A stretch of DNA of 64,000 nt from an uncultured Olsenella sp. (lineage in GTDB: Bacteria; Actinomycetota; Coriobacteriia; Coriobacteriales; Atopobiaceae). Positions within the stretch are counted from its first letter, which is position 1; each line of letters begins with the position of its first letter. Location: NCBI GenBank assembly GCA_900314495.1, contig OMVJ01000016.1, positions 1 through 64,000 on the forward strand, given 5' to 3'. This document shows positions 7,927-16,554 of this stretch, in pieces. The position numbers were made by a program, and so were the translations under genes. A model generated the notes under the pieces. The model was given only the letters and a program-made list of their open reading frames with translations, had not been told where the DNA came from and ran no database searches.

Positions 7927-8961
7927 ATGTCCGACCGCATTCTCAACATTGCCTACATCGGCAACGGCAAGTCCGCCAACCGCTACCACATGCCCTACGT
8001 CCTGGCCCGCCCGGAGGAGTTCCGCATCAAGACCATCCAGGCCCGCCACATCAACCACGACGCGTGGGCGGCCGTCCCCGGCGCCGAGTACGTGACGGAC
8101 ATGGACGCCATGCTCGCCGACCCGGAGATCGACATCGTGGAGATCACCACCCCCTCCGCCCTGCACTACTCCATGGCCAAGCGCGCGCTGGAAGCCGGCA
8201 AGCACGTGACCGTTGACAAGCCCTTCTCTGCCACCTACGACGAGGCCGCGGAGCTCTTTGACCTGGCTGCCAAGAACGGCGTCACCGTCCAGTGCTACCA
8301 GAACCGCCGCTTTGACTCCGACTTCCTGACTGCCAAGAAGGTTCTGGAGTCTGGCAAGCTTGGCAACGTGTTCGAGGTCGTGACCAGCTACGACTACTAC
8401 CGTCCCGGCATGATGGGCGGCTGGAAGGCCAACCCCGTGGACAACGCCCCCTACGGCCACGGCACGCACTGCCTGGACCAGATCATCAGTTGGTTCGGCA
8501 CGCCCGACCGCGTGCACTCCGACCTGCGCCAGCTGCAGGGCCAGGGCATGGTCTGCGACTACTTTGACTACGACATGTACTACGACGAGCTGGGCCTGAA
8601 GGCCACCGTGCACTCCAACTACCGCATGGCCTTCCAGCGTCCAAGCTTCGAGATTTATGGCGACAAGGGTGCCTACATCAAGTACGAGAAGGACCAGCAG
8701 GAGCGCGACCTGAAGAAGTTCTACCTGCCTGCCGGTCACCCCGACTTTGGCCTGGACACGCCCGAGCAGTGGGGCACCCTGCGCTACTACGACGAGGACG
8801 GCATGCACGAGGAGCGCGTGCCCAGCGTGCGCAGCACCTACTCCCAGTGGTACGACGCCCTGTACCAGACGGTCGCCAACGGCGCGCCGCAGCTGGTGAA
8901 GCCGGAGGAGACCCTGGCGCAGATGCGCATTCTGGAGGACGGGATGAAGCAGCTGGCGTAA
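7927..8961 (+). CDS. Gfo/Idh/MocA-family oxidoreductase (MviM-like)
   Basis: A second NAD(P)-dependent dehydrogenase of 344 residues. The Rossmann domain starts at IAYIGNGKSANR, and the signature lysine is in VDKPF at residues 96-100 (Asp replaces the usual Glu). The C-terminal domain has GTHCLDQIISWFG with the conserved His. An AGGGAG site precedes ATG 7927. It is followed after 49 bases by the GltD-like gene, so the two are probably cotranscribed. Similar dehydrogenases epimerise or oxidise sugars and inositols, and the substrate here is unknown. Confidence 0.87.
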   Translation: MSDRILNIAYIGNGKSANRYHMPYVLARPEEFRIKTIQARHINHDAWAAVPGAEYVTDMDAMLADPEIDIVEITTPSALHYSMAKRALEAGKHVTVDKPFSATYDEAAELFDLAAKNGVTVQCYQNRRFDSDFLTAKKVLESGKLGNVFEVVTSYDYYRPGMMGGWKANPVDNAPYGHGTHCLDQIISWFGTPDRVHSDLRQLQGQGMVCDYFDYDMYYDELGLKATVHSNYRMAFQRPSFEIYGDKGAYIKYEKDQQERDLKKFYLPAGHPDFGLDTPEQWGTLRYYDEDGMHEERVPSVRSTYSQWYDALYQTVANGAPQLVKPEETLAQMRILEDGMKQLA

Positions 8962-9010
8962 GCGGCCGCGCCCGTCGTCCCGCGCGCATCGTACCCGGAA
9001 GGAGCTTCCC

Positions 9011-10249
9011 ATGCCCATCCACATTACCGAAGAGGCCAACCGCTGCCTCAACTGCAAGGTTCCCCAGTGCCAGAAGGCCTGCCCCGTGCACACGCCCATC
9101 CCCAAGGTCATCCAGATGTTCAAGCAGCACCAGGTGGCCGAGGCGGGCCAAATGCTGTTCGACAACAACCCCATGAGCGCCATGTGCTCCATCGTCTGCA
9201 ACCACGAGGCCCAGTGCCAGGGCCACTGCGTGCTGGGCCGCAAGGGAAGTCCCGTGCACTTCTCTGCCATCGAGAACTACGTGTCTGGCACCTATCTTGA
9301 CCGCATGAAGGTGCAGAAGGCTGAGCCCAACGGCAAGAAGGTCGCAGTTGTGGGCTCCGGCCCCGCGGGCCTGACGGCGGCCATTAAGCTGGCCGAGGCC
9401 GGCTGCGACGTTACCATCTTCGAGCGGTCTCAGTGCATCGGCGGCGTGATGGAGTACGGCATCCCCGACTTCCGCCTGCCGCGCAGCTACGTTGACCGCC
9501 TGCACCACCACATGGACGAGATGGGCATCCACGTGCGCGCCAACACCGACGTGGGCGACTCCATTCGCCTGCAGGACATGCTGAGCGACGGCTACGACGC
9601 CGTCTTCGTGGGCACTGGCGCCGGCCGCGCCCGCAAGCTGGGCACCCCCGGCGAGACCCGCGCCGACGTGCAGTTTGGCATCGACTACCTGGTGCACCCC
9701 ACGTCCACGCAGGTGGGCAAGACCGTCGCCGTGATTGGCGCGGGCAACGTGGCCATGGATGTGGCGCGCACCGTGCTGCGCCACGGCGCCGAGCAGGTCA
9801 CGCTGTACGCGCGCAGCAACCACATCTCCGCCAACTCGGACGAGGTGGAGTACACCGAGCTGGACGGCGCGGAGATCCTGTGCGGCTATGCCATTGCCGG
9901 CATCAACGACGAGGGACCCTACTTCCACGTGGCCGAGTTCGATGAGGAAGGGAACGTCACGGGCTACTCCGAGGACGTGGAGCAGCGCCAGGCCGACACC
10001 ACCATGATCTGCGTCTCTCAGATGCCAAAGAACCGCCTGGTCATAACCACGCCCGGCCTCGAGGCCGACGATCGCGGCCGTCTGGTGGTGGACGAGAACC
10101 TCATGACCACCATGCCCGGCATCTTTGCCGCTGGCGACGTGATCAGCGGGCCCAAGACCGTGGTGCACGCGGTGGACGGCGCCAAGCAGGCCGTGGCGGG
10201 CATGCTGCGCTACCTGGGCGTGGCGGAAGAGGCTGCAGTGGAGGCGTAG
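9011..10249 (+). CDS. GltD-like NAD(P)-binding flavoprotein oxidoreductase
   Basis: A 412-residue protein related to the small subunit of glutamate synthase, NfnB/SudA and the N-terminal half of dihydropyrimidine dehydrogenase. The N-terminal cysteine motif CLNCKVPQCQKACP (residues 12-25) and later CSIVCNHEAQCQGHC ligate Fe-S clusters. The FAD site is VVGSGPAGLTAA near residue 112, the NAD(P) site is VIGAGNVAMDVA near 240, and the FAD-binding GIFAAGD end is near 376. No large gltB partner is nearby, so it more likely passes electrons between NAD(P)H and ferredoxin or another acceptor than makes glutamate. AAGGAG precedes the start. Confidence 0.85.
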   Translation: MPIHITEEANRCLNCKVPQCQKACPVHTPIPKVIQMFKQHQVAEAGQMLFDNNPMSAMCSIVCNHEAQCQGHCVLGRKGSPVHFSAIENYVSGTYLDRMKVQKAEPNGKKVAVVGSGPAGLTAAIKLAEAGCDVTIFERSQCIGGVMEYGIPDFRLPRSYVDRLHHHMDEMGIHVRANTDVGDSIRLQDMLSDGYDAVFVGTGAGRARKLGTPGETRADVQFGIDYLVHPTSTQVGKTVAVIGAGNVAMDVARTVLRHGAEQVTLYARSNHISANSDEVEYTELDGAEILCGYAIAGINDEGPYFHVAEFDEEGNVTGYSEDVEQRQADTTMICVSQMPKNRLVITTPGLEADDRGRLVVDENLMTTMPGIFAAGDVISGPKTVVHAVDGAKQAVAGMLRYLGVAEEAAVEA

Positions 10250-10292
10250 GCCGCGACGGCGATATAGGCCCGCGGGGTGATCAGACGAACCG

Positions 10293-10332
10293 CGCCTGCT
10301 GCGCACGGGTAGGCTACCGTGCGCAGCAGGCG
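10293..10332 (+). terminator. 16-bp perfect hairpin after the GltD-like gene
   Basis: CGCCTGCTGCGCACGG and its exact complement enclose an 8-base loop, followed by ATTCTTCTTGTTC. One arm recurs at 10411-10424 (CCGTGCGCAGCAGG), suggesting a degraded paired-palindrome element over 10293-10430. The stretch 10333-10487 shows no gene. Confidence 0.7.
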
Positions 10333-10487
10333 ATTCTTCTTGTTCAGAAAGCCGCAGGTAAACGTCCCTGTCGTGCTTCTCGGCTTTCAGGTTGTCTTAC
10401 ACGGCAGGGCACCCGTGCGCAGCAGGTCGCTATCGCGTGGCTTCTTCGAGAACTTTATGTTGACTGCTTGGGCATTCGCAAAATGGG

Positions 10488-10566
10488 GTATACCAGAATT
10501 GCCGAAGCAAACAGCAGAGGCTCCAAGAGCCGGGGGCGTTCCCCCGGCGTTTTTTGTATAAGGAGG
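10488..10566 (+). ncRNA. Structured leader upstream of the DUF3800 gene
   Basis: GCCGGGGG-CGTT-CCCCCGGC (10529-10548) followed by GTTTTTT is a full intrinsic-terminator structure. It ends six bases before the AGGAGG of the DUF3800 gene. A weak -10 (TATACC at 10490) lies upstream. Conserved RNA motifs upstream of DUF3800 genes have been catalogued by comparative genomics (the DUF3800 RNA motifs). This position fits that class, but I cannot assign a subtype from one sequence. It may attenuate or time expression of the gene. Confidence 0.5.
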
Positions 10567-10570
10567 AAAT

Positions 10571-11245
10571 TTGGGTAAGGTGCTCTCTGTGTTCTTCGAC
10601 GAGGCGGGCCAACAGGACATGTCCGAGGGGTATTACCTGCTGACGTTAGTGCTACACGACCAGTCAACAAGTCTCATCCCGTACATCGAGGACTATGAAG
10701 AGAGTCTTTCTATAGGGGGCTTATCTGACGTTCCATTCCACATGGTCGATCTGCTTCATGGCCATGGCGACTATGAGGGTATGGATACTCACGAAAGGAA
10801 GAGTCTCCTTGCTCGATTCAATGCATTCGTGCGTGTGCTGCCGATTCAGTACCACACCTTTAAGTACTCTTCATTTGACGTTGCAACCAAGGATGATCTC
10901 TCGACACGGATGCGCCGGGATATCGTTGACTTCATTTATGCGAATCTTGAATCATTCTTGTCGTGCGATACCATCGCCGTCTACTACGATGATGGCCAGC
11001 AGGCTGTAACGCGAGCGGTGCATGATGCCTTTGGCTACATGCTGGGTGGGGTAGTCGTTAGGTACAAGCAATACGGATATCAGGACCGCCGACTTTCACA
11101 GGTTGCCGACTATCTGTGTTCGATTGAGCTGGCCTCGATTCGCTACGTGCGAGGTGAAGAGTCATCCACGTATCATAAGTTTTTCGGAATGCGCGGAGAC
11201 TTCAAACGCAACTACCTCAAACAGGCTCATCGCAAGCTGATGTAG
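10571..11245 (+). CDS. DUF3800 domain protein
   Basis: 224 residues starting at TTG 10571, with a perfect AGGAGG (10561) at correct spacing. It shows the DUF3800 landmarks: an early acidic FFDEAG, a central DTIAVYYDDGQQAV and a C-terminal DRRLSQVADYLCSIEL with conserved Asp. The family is predicted to have an RNase H-like fold and is common in mobile and defence-rich regions, but its activity is not settled. Base composition is visibly lower in GC than the neighbours, which suggests horizontal arrival. It stands alone, behind a hairpin leader. Confidence 0.82.
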   Translation: MGKVLSVFFDEAGQQDMSEGYYLLTLVLHDQSTSLIPYIEDYEESLSIGGLSDVPFHMVDLLHGHGDYEGMDTHERKSLLARFNAFVRVLPIQYHTFKYSSFDVATKDDLSTRMRRDIVDFIYANLESFLSCDTIAVYYDDGQQAVTRAVHDAFGYMLGGVVVRYKQYGYQDRRLSQVADYLCSIELASIRYVRGEESSTYHKFFGMRGDFKRNYLKQAHRKLM

Positions 11246-11291
11246 TGCGAGGTATGCGGTCGATTGGGATATGGGTCCGTCGATTGGTCCC

Positions 11292-11627
11292 CTACAGCTC
11301 CGTGTACTTCTTCGAGCTGCCGCGTGCCTTCTCCACGGGGTACTTCGCCGCGTTCTGGTCGATCTTCGCGCTCATGGCGTCTGGGATGCTGATGCTCAAC
11401 TCCTCAGCCATGTACACGCTGTAGATGAGCACGTCGGCGAGCTCGTCCTGCATCTGGCAGCGGCGTTCCGGCACGTCGGTGCGGTCACCGGACCACTGGA
11501 AGCACTCCAGCAGCTCCGCCGCCTCCAGGCTGATGGAGATCGCCAGGTCCTTGGGGTTGTGGAACTGCTCCCAGTCGCGCTCGCGCCTGAACTGCAGTGC
11601 CTTCTGGCGCGCGTCCTCAAAGTCCAT
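11292..11627 (-). CDS. MazG-like nucleotide pyrophosphohydrolase
   Basis: A small all-alpha NTP pyrophosphatase of 111 residues. The metal-binding pattern is visible as SLEAAELLECFQW (residues 33-45) and then DELADVLIYSVYMAEEL. Such enzymes hydrolyse dNTPs or damaged nucleotides to monophosphates. ATG 11627 is chosen because GAGGAGG sits seven bases upstream; the longer frame reads through a repeat array. It is a single-gene unit, convergent with the DUF3800 gene, and the 10-bp array upstream may be its control region. Confidence 0.85.
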   Translation of the reverse strand: MDFEDARQKALQFRRERDWEQFHNPKDLAISISLEAAELLECFQWSGDRTDVPERRCQMQDELADVLIYSVYMAEELSISIPDAMSAKIDQNAAKYPVEKARGSSKKYTEL

Positions 11628-11675
11628 TGGGTACCTCCTCGTGTTGGCTGCCGCGCGTGGGACGTGCGGCATACC

Positions 11676-11730
11676 GTACATAACAGTGCATAAGAGTACA
11701 TAACGGTGTATAAGAGTGTATTTTGGTGCA
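11676..11730. repeat. Tandem 10-bp repeats phased to the DNA helix
   Basis: Five successive 10-base units fit TAA(C/G)(A/G)GT(G/A)(C/T)A: taacagtgca, taagagtaca, taacggtgta, taagagtgta and a degenerate ttttggtgca. They lie 50-105 bases upstream of the MazG-like start. The AT-rich units on one helical face could be iterons for a DNA-binding protein. Confidence 0.7.
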
Positions 11731-11776
11731 CTAGGTGGTCTTTGGTGCGTTAGACGGCGGCCCCGTGCACCGCTGC

Positions 11777-11903
11777 CCAGTCCCCAGGTTCGGGGGTGGG
11801 GACTGGCGCCTTGGGGTAGCAATTCATAAAAGTGCAGGTCATAGGCCTGTAACGGATAGAGTCCGGGAGAAAACGAGTCCCCAGCCCCCTAGGTGGGGAC
11901 TGG
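11777..11903. repeat. Paired-palindrome element with CCAGTCCCCA arms
   Basis: Palindrome 1 uses CCAGTCCCCA/TGGGGACTGG (11777-11806), and palindrome 2 uses AGTCCCCA/TGGGGACT (11876-11901). The spacer ends in GAGAAAACG just before the second palindrome. This is the same architecture as the elements at 28.2, 45.4 and 52.3 kb. No gene is visible in 11628-11956. Confidence 0.65.
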
Positions 11904-11956
11904 GGTCCATAGTTTGATTCGTGCCGCGCGGGGGTCAAGCCCCAGCGGCCACCTCG

Positions 11957-12979
11957 CTACTCTTCGCGCGTGATGGCGTAGAGCCGCGGCGCATTGGCGA
12001 GGACTGCCCCGCACTGCGTGTACTCCTCGCTCTCGGCGTCGTCCTCATGGCCGCTGGCACGAAGCTGCACCTCGGCGTCAGTGCAATCGGCCAGGTACGT
12101 GCCGTAGACGGCGGCCAGGTCGTCGATGGGGGCGATGCGGTAGCGCTGCTCCTGCGTGGTTCCGTCGTCAAACGTGACCGTGACGACGAGGGTGGTCTGC
12201 GAGACGGCCTCCGCGTACAGGGTCTCTGCCGTCAGCGTTACGCGATTCCCAGTCTCAAGGTACGTGCGATAGTTGTCGATGTCGTTGTAGTCGTTGCTGA
12301 GAACATTGCCTTTCTCTAACACTTCCTTGAGCGCCGCGCTGAGGTCGGCTGGAGCAAACAGGTTTACGATCAGCACCGCCATAGCTGTGACCTGGGCGTC
12401 CACGGCATCGACTGAGTTGCCAGCACTGCCGATGAAGCCGCTGTCGGGCTCGGCCTCAAAGCTCGTGACGCTGCCCCTATGGGTCCTGCCCTGATCGTCG
12501 GAATCGTCCCGGATCACGGCGTCAGGCTCGAAGAACACGCAGGCCGTTGAGATGCCGGTGGAGGTGTCGCTCGCATGAAACTCCCTGCCAACACGGGCGA
12601 AGTCACCTTCGAGCGAATAGACCACGGACTTGATGCCGTTGCCCGTGCAACTGAGGTTGAAGGTGTGCCCCGTTTGGAAGATACCGTTTTCGCCTTCCGA
12701 CCAGCCGCTGCCAAGAATTACAAAGTCATCGGCGGAGAGGAGCGTGGCGTCTCCCTCGGGGACAGCGTCGGCGTACGCGGTGAGCACGAATGAATTGCTA
12801 TTCAGAGGGGTTGCCAGTTGGTTTTGCCCTGCTGGCTGGTCTTTTCCCGCCGGCTGCCCAAGGATCGAGAGTCCCAGGAAGGCGGCCCCGGCTGCCGCGG
12901 CGACTGCGCCAACTCGGACGAACGTGCGGCGAGAGAGGGGCCTCGGGGCGGGAGCGGTGTCGAAGAGTGGAGGTTCCAC
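11957..12979 (-). CDS. Membrane-anchored anti-sigma-type protein lacking its sigma-binding domain
   Basis: A short N-terminus is followed by SRRTFVRVG and a hydrophobic anchor (about residues 20-40). An extracytoplasmic domain of about 290 residues follows, beginning NSNSFVLTAYADAV, of the kind found on ECF-linked anti-sigma proteins in Coriobacteria and Clostridia. The usual cytoplasmic sigma-binding domain is absent, and the frame upstream is the antisense-looking shadow of the sigma gene. GTG 12979 is the first usable start, but no ribosome binding site precedes it. It probably survives only as a remnant of a deletion that also removed sigma region 4. Confidence 0.5.
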   Translation of the reverse strand: MEPPLFDTAPAPRPLSRRTFVRVGAVAAAAGAAFLGLSILGQPAGKDQPAGQNQLATPLNSNSFVLTAYADAVPEGDATLLSADDFVILGSGWSEGENGIFQTGHTFNLSCTGNGIKSVVYSLEGDFARVGREFHASDTSTGISTACVFFEPDAVIRDDSDDQGRTHRGSVTSFEAEPDSGFIGSAGNSVDAVDAQVTAMAVLIVNLFAPADLSAALKEVLEKGNVLSNDYNDIDNYRTYLETGNRVTLTAETLYAEAVSQTTLVVTVTFDDGTTQEQRYRIAPIDDLAAVYGTYLADCTDAEVQLRASGHEDDAESEEYTQCGAVLANAPRLYAITREE

Positions 12980-13389
12980 GTCATCATGTGGTGCCGCGTC
13001 AGCGCGGCAACGGCTGCGGCTTCCACCGGGGACTCGGGCGTGGGTCGGTACGCTTCCGAAGAGCCAGGAGGCTCGTCGGAAGAGGTATCCGCTACGTTGT
13101 CTACCTGCGACGCATTGCTCGTGACGTTCTGCGACCACCACGAGCGCCTCAGCTCGTGGCACCGGTTGACGGCGCAGCGTATGAGCCACGCCATGAGGTG
13201 TTCGGAGCTTGTGAAACACATCTTGCTGGTGAGCAGGCGCATGAACACATCCTGTGCGACATCTTGTGCGTCGTGGTATGAGTGGGTGTAAGAGAGGGCT
13301 ATGCGGACCACCATGTCGCCATAGGCGTCCATGGCTTGCCGCATGAAGTCGGGCGTGCGGGTGGGTTGTTCGGGACTTGACGTTGCCAT
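12802..13389 (-). pseudogene. ECF sigma factor with region 2 only
   Basis: A perfect AAGGAGGTGATC precedes ATG 13389. Residues 14-75 are a clear sigma-70 region 2 (DAYGDMVVRIALSYTHSYHD, then AQDVAQDVFMRLL and HLMAWLIRCAVNRCHELRR). After the linker, near SPVEAAAVAALTRHH (about residue 130), the expected region 4 helix-turn-helix is missing. The frame instead runs through the anti-sigma gene in a wrong frame for about 60 Pro/Ser/Arg-rich residues. A deletion joining the two genes out of frame explains both broken products. Unlikely to direct promoter recognition. Confidence 0.72.
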
Positions 13390-13657
13390 GCGATCACCTC
13401 CTTACCCATAACATGCGGCGGGGCGGGCGAACGTTCCCGAATGCGGGAAAATCCCTTGGATGGAGGCCCGAATAGGGCGAAATGGGCCCACACGTAACGC
13501 GATTATCGATGAGAAAAGTTCGGTAGTAAATCGGTTTATGTGTGGACTGATTTTGGTACCGATATCGTTGAGAAGCGTCCTCGCGGGCGTCAGGAGGGAC
13601 GAAAGGCATTCGGCGAGCTTACAACCACTCGGCAAACTCGACATGCGCGCCGAGAAA

Positions 13658-13715
13658 ACGTCGAGAACTCGACGTCGCGTCGTCCGTTGGCTACAGCAGT
13701 GGGGCCGTGTATCCT
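13658..13715 (+). promoter_or_regulatory. Promoter and palindromic operator of the MBL-fold gene
   Basis: TTGGCT (13687-13692), 17 bases, TATCCT (13710-13715). Just upstream is the exact 18-bp palindrome ACGTCGAGAACTCGACGT (13658-13675), a likely regulator site. The rest of 13390-13657 shows no gene; it also carries the promoter region of the divergent sigma gene. Confidence 0.55.
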
Positions 13716-13755
13716 CTTGGATTGGTTGATACGCCGCGTGAAGCAAGGGAATCAC

Positions 13756-14385
13756 ATGATCGTCACGGTGCCAGTTCAAAGCCAGTTTGCTGAGAACTGC
13801 TATTGCTATATAGATGATGCGACTGGCCACGGGTTTCTCATTGACCCTGGCGCGGAAGCAGGGAAGATTGCGGCGGTTGTGGAGAGCCACGGCTGGATTG
13901 TCGAGAAGATTCTGCTCACGCATGGGCACTTCGACCACTTTGGTGCGGCGGACGAGCTGCGCACGCGGCTTGGCGCGCCTGTCTACGGCTTCGTGCGCAC
14001 GGACGAGGTGCTGCTGAACCCGGAGCTCAACCTGTCTGCCCTCTTCAACCTGCGCGCGACGTTGCACCGCGTGCGCCACCTGTGGGACGGCGACCTTGTG
14101 ACCCTTGAGGCAAATACGGCCTTTGACCTGCGGGTTATTCACACACCGGGCCACAGCACGGACTCCGTCACGTACTACAGCGAGCGTGACCACGCGGCCT
14201 TTGTGGGTGACCTCATTATGAAGGGGGACCTGGGTTCGCCCAAGTACCCCGGCGGAGACGAGTTTGCGTTGGAAGAGAGCGTGTACGAGCGCGTACTGAC
14301 ACTGCCAGCAGAAACTGTGCTCTACCCAGGCCATTCCGAGCCGACCACCGTTGCGGCAGAGCGTGCCCGATTGGGCGTCGAGTGA
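13756..14385 (+). CDS. MBL-fold metallo-hydrolase (glyoxalase II-like)
   Basis: A 209-residue metallo-beta-lactamase fold enzyme with the zinc motif THGHFDH at residues 55-61, IHTPGHSTDS supplying the next His, VGDLI supplying the bridging Asp, and a final YPGHSEPTT. Family members of this size are often hydroxyacylglutathione hydrolase-like thioesterases. AAGGGA precedes ATG 13756. It is followed after 11 bases by the U32 gene, an arrangement suggesting one transcript. Confidence 0.85.
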   Translation: MIVTVPVQSQFAENCYCYIDDATGHGFLIDPGAEAGKIAAVVESHGWIVEKILLTHGHFDHFGAADELRTRLGAPVYGFVRTDEVLLNPELNLSALFNLRATLHRVRHLWDGDLVTLEANTAFDLRVIHTPGHSTDSVTYYSERDHAAFVGDLIMKGDLGSPKYPGGDEFALEESVYERVLTLPAETVLYPGHSEPTTVAAERARLGVE

Positions 14386-14396
14386 GGGGATGCGCA

Positions 14397-15661
14397 TGAA
14401 GAAGATGAAGTTGCTCGCCCCAGCTGGCGGCATGGAACAGCTGCAGATGGCGCTGCATTTTGGTGCAGACGAGGTCTACCTCGCGGGTCACGAGTGGGGC
14501 ATGCGTGCACGCAGCAAGAACTTCTCTCGCACGGAACTGCAGCAGGCGGTGGAGTTGGCCCACGCGATGGGCGCGGCGGTTCACCTGACGCTCAACACGC
14601 TGATGCTGGATTCCGACCTCGCGCGCATGGCCGATTACCTGCGGTTTGTTGACTCCATTGGCGTGGACGCGGCCATTGTGGCGGACTTGGGCGCGATGGC
14701 CATGCTGCGTGAGAATGCCCCGCACGTGCAGCTGCACGTCTCCACGCAGGCATCGGTCATGAATGCACGCGCGGCGGAAGAGTATGCGCGCTTGGGGGCC
14801 ACGCGCGTGGTTCTGGCGCGGGAGCTCACGCTGCAGCAGATTGCGGGCGTGCGGCGCCAGCTGGACGCGGACGGGTTTGCCAGCCTTGAGCTTGAGGTCT
14901 TTGCCCACGGCTCCATGTGCATGGCGGTGTCTGGCCGCTGCCTGCTCTCGTCCGAGCTGGTGGGGCTGGACCGTGCGGCCAACTTCGGCGCGTGCACGCA
15001 GCCGTGCCGCTGGAACTGGACCCTGGTGGAGGAGGAGAAGCCCCAGGCTCGCCGCATGCCCGTGGAGCAGGATGGCCGCTTCAGCTACATTCTGAGCAGC
15101 AACGACCTGGAGATGCTGGATCACCTGGACGACCTTGCGGCCGCGGGCGTGGACGCCATCAAGCTTGAGGGCCGCGCCAAGGGCGCCTTCTACACGGCCA
15201 TGGTCACCAACGCGTACCGCCACGTGCTGGATGGCGAGCCTGCGGACGCGTGGATGGGCGAGCTGGAGACCACGAGCCACCGGCCCTTCTCCAACGGATT
15301 CTTCTATGGCAACCCCACGCAGAACCCCGGCAACGTGGATTATCTGCGCGAACGCCTGATGGTGGCGACTGTGGAGAGGTGCCGTCCGGCGTCGGAGGTG
15401 TACGGCGCGGGAGCCGCGGGTACCGGCAAGCCCGCCCCCGGCTACGTGGCTGAGGTCCTCTGCCGCAACAAGGCTGAGGTTGGGGATGAGCTTGAAGCCG
15501 TTTGCCCCGATCAGCCCGTGCGCAAGCTGACGCTTGAGGGCTTGGAGCACTGGGATGCGCTGGCTGGCTGGGAGCCCGTGCGGACCATCTCCCGCGCGAT
15601 GGAGCGCTACCGGCTGCGCGTGCCGTTTCCCATGCAGAGGCTGGACATCCTGCGGAAGTGA
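14397..15661 (+). CDS. U32-family peptidase-like protein
   Basis: 421 residues with the U32 family landmarks: MKLLAPAGGMEQLQMALHFGADEVY at the start, VSTQASVMNA, the ELEVFAHGSMC(M)A...SGRC signature near residues 165-183, and CTQPCRW cysteines near 205. U32 proteins include collagenase-like proteases and the UbiU/TrhP/RlhA group of O2-independent hydroxylases that use Fe-S clusters, so RNA or cofactor hydroxylation is an equal possibility to proteolysis. Start at 14397 rather than 14391 because GAGGGG is then properly spaced. Confidence 0.85.
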
Positions 15662-15747
15662 ATTGGGACGCGCGTAAACAAGAAGCGACCCCCGCGGCCG
15701 ATGGTGACCACGGGGGTCGTGCGCGTTCGCGAGTGCGTCGGCAGGCG

Positions 15748-16554
15748 TTAGCTCAGCAGCATGCGGTCGTTGGCAAGCTCGCCGCCAGAGACCTCCTCGA
15801 ACTTCTTCAGCAGGTCAGGCACGGTGAGTTTTGCCTTCTCCTCGCCGCGCACGTCGTAGATGATGTTGCCCTCGTGCATCATGATCAGGCGGTTGCCCAG
15901 TCGGATGGCGTCGTGCATGTTGTGCGTGACCATGATGGTGGTGAGCTGGCGCTCGTTCACAATCTTCTCCGTCAGGTAGAGCACCTTGGCGGCCGTCTTG
16001 GGGTCAAGCGCGGCGGTGTGCTCGTCTAGCAGCAGCAGCTTGGGGTTGGTCAGCGTGGCCATGAGCAGGGTCAGGGCCTGGCGCTGGCCGCCGGAAAGCA
16101 GGCCCACCTTGGACTCCATGCGGGTCTCGAGCCCCAGGTCCAGCTCCTTCAGCAGGGTGGGGTACTCGGCCTTCTCCTGCTTGCTGATGCCCCAGGCCAG
16201 CGTGCGGCGCTGGCCGCGACGACGGGCAAGGGCGAGGTTCTCGTCAATCTGCATGTCCGGCGCGGTGCCGCGCATGGGGTCCTGGAAGACGCGGCCCAGG
16301 TACTTGGCGCGAGCGGGCTCGCTGAGACGGGACACGTCCTCCCCGTCCAGCGTGATGGTGCCGGAGTCCAGCGGGAAGACGCCGGCGATCATGTTGAGCA
16401 GCGTGGACTTGCCGGCTCCGTTGCCGCCGATGACGGTGACGAAGTCACCGGGCGCGAGCTCCAGGTTGACGCCGGTGAGGGCGCGCTTCTCCGTGACGGT
16501 GCCCTTGTTGAAGGTCTTGGTCACGCCGCGCATGGAAAGCATTGCTTCTGCCAC
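15748..16554 (-). CDS. ABC transporter ATP-binding protein (TrpXYZ-like)
   Basis: Cytoplasmic ATPase of 268 residues. Walker A is GGNGAGKST near residue 43, the signature LLSGGQRQAL near 153, Walker B LLLLDEHTAALD, and the H-loop VTHNMHDA. GTG 16554 overlaps the permease stop by one base (TAGTG) with a GGGGGG site upstream, so the two are translationally coupled. With the permease and binding protein it forms a complete importer of the tryptophan/tyrosine (TrpXYZ) type. The DEHTAALDPKT sequence is typical for this subfamily. Confidence 0.87.
   Translation of the reverse strand: MAEAMLSMRGVTKTFNKGTVTEKRALTGVNLELAPGDFVTVIGGNGAGKSTLLNMIAGVFPLDSGTITLDGEDVSRLSEPARAKYLGRVFQDPMRGTAPDMQIDENLALARRRGQRRTLAWGISKQEKAEYPTLLKELDLGLETRMESKVGLLSGGQRQALTLLMATLTNPKLLLLDEHTAALDPKTAAKVLYLTEKIVNERQLTTIMVTHNMHDAIRLGNRLIMMHEGNIIYDVRGEEKAKLTVPDLLKKFEEVSGGELANDRMLLS

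Noticed and set aside
5364-7949. 861-residue minus-strand ORF over rpiR and the PTS gene
   Set aside because: It opposes two clear genes and consists of His/Asp/Gly-rich shadow sequence without any domain.
8678-10306. 542-residue minus-strand ORF
   Set aside because: Antisense of the GltD-like gene with low-complexity His/Val composition.
11676-11730. CRISPR array
   Set aside because: Units are only 10 bases with no spacers and no cas genes.
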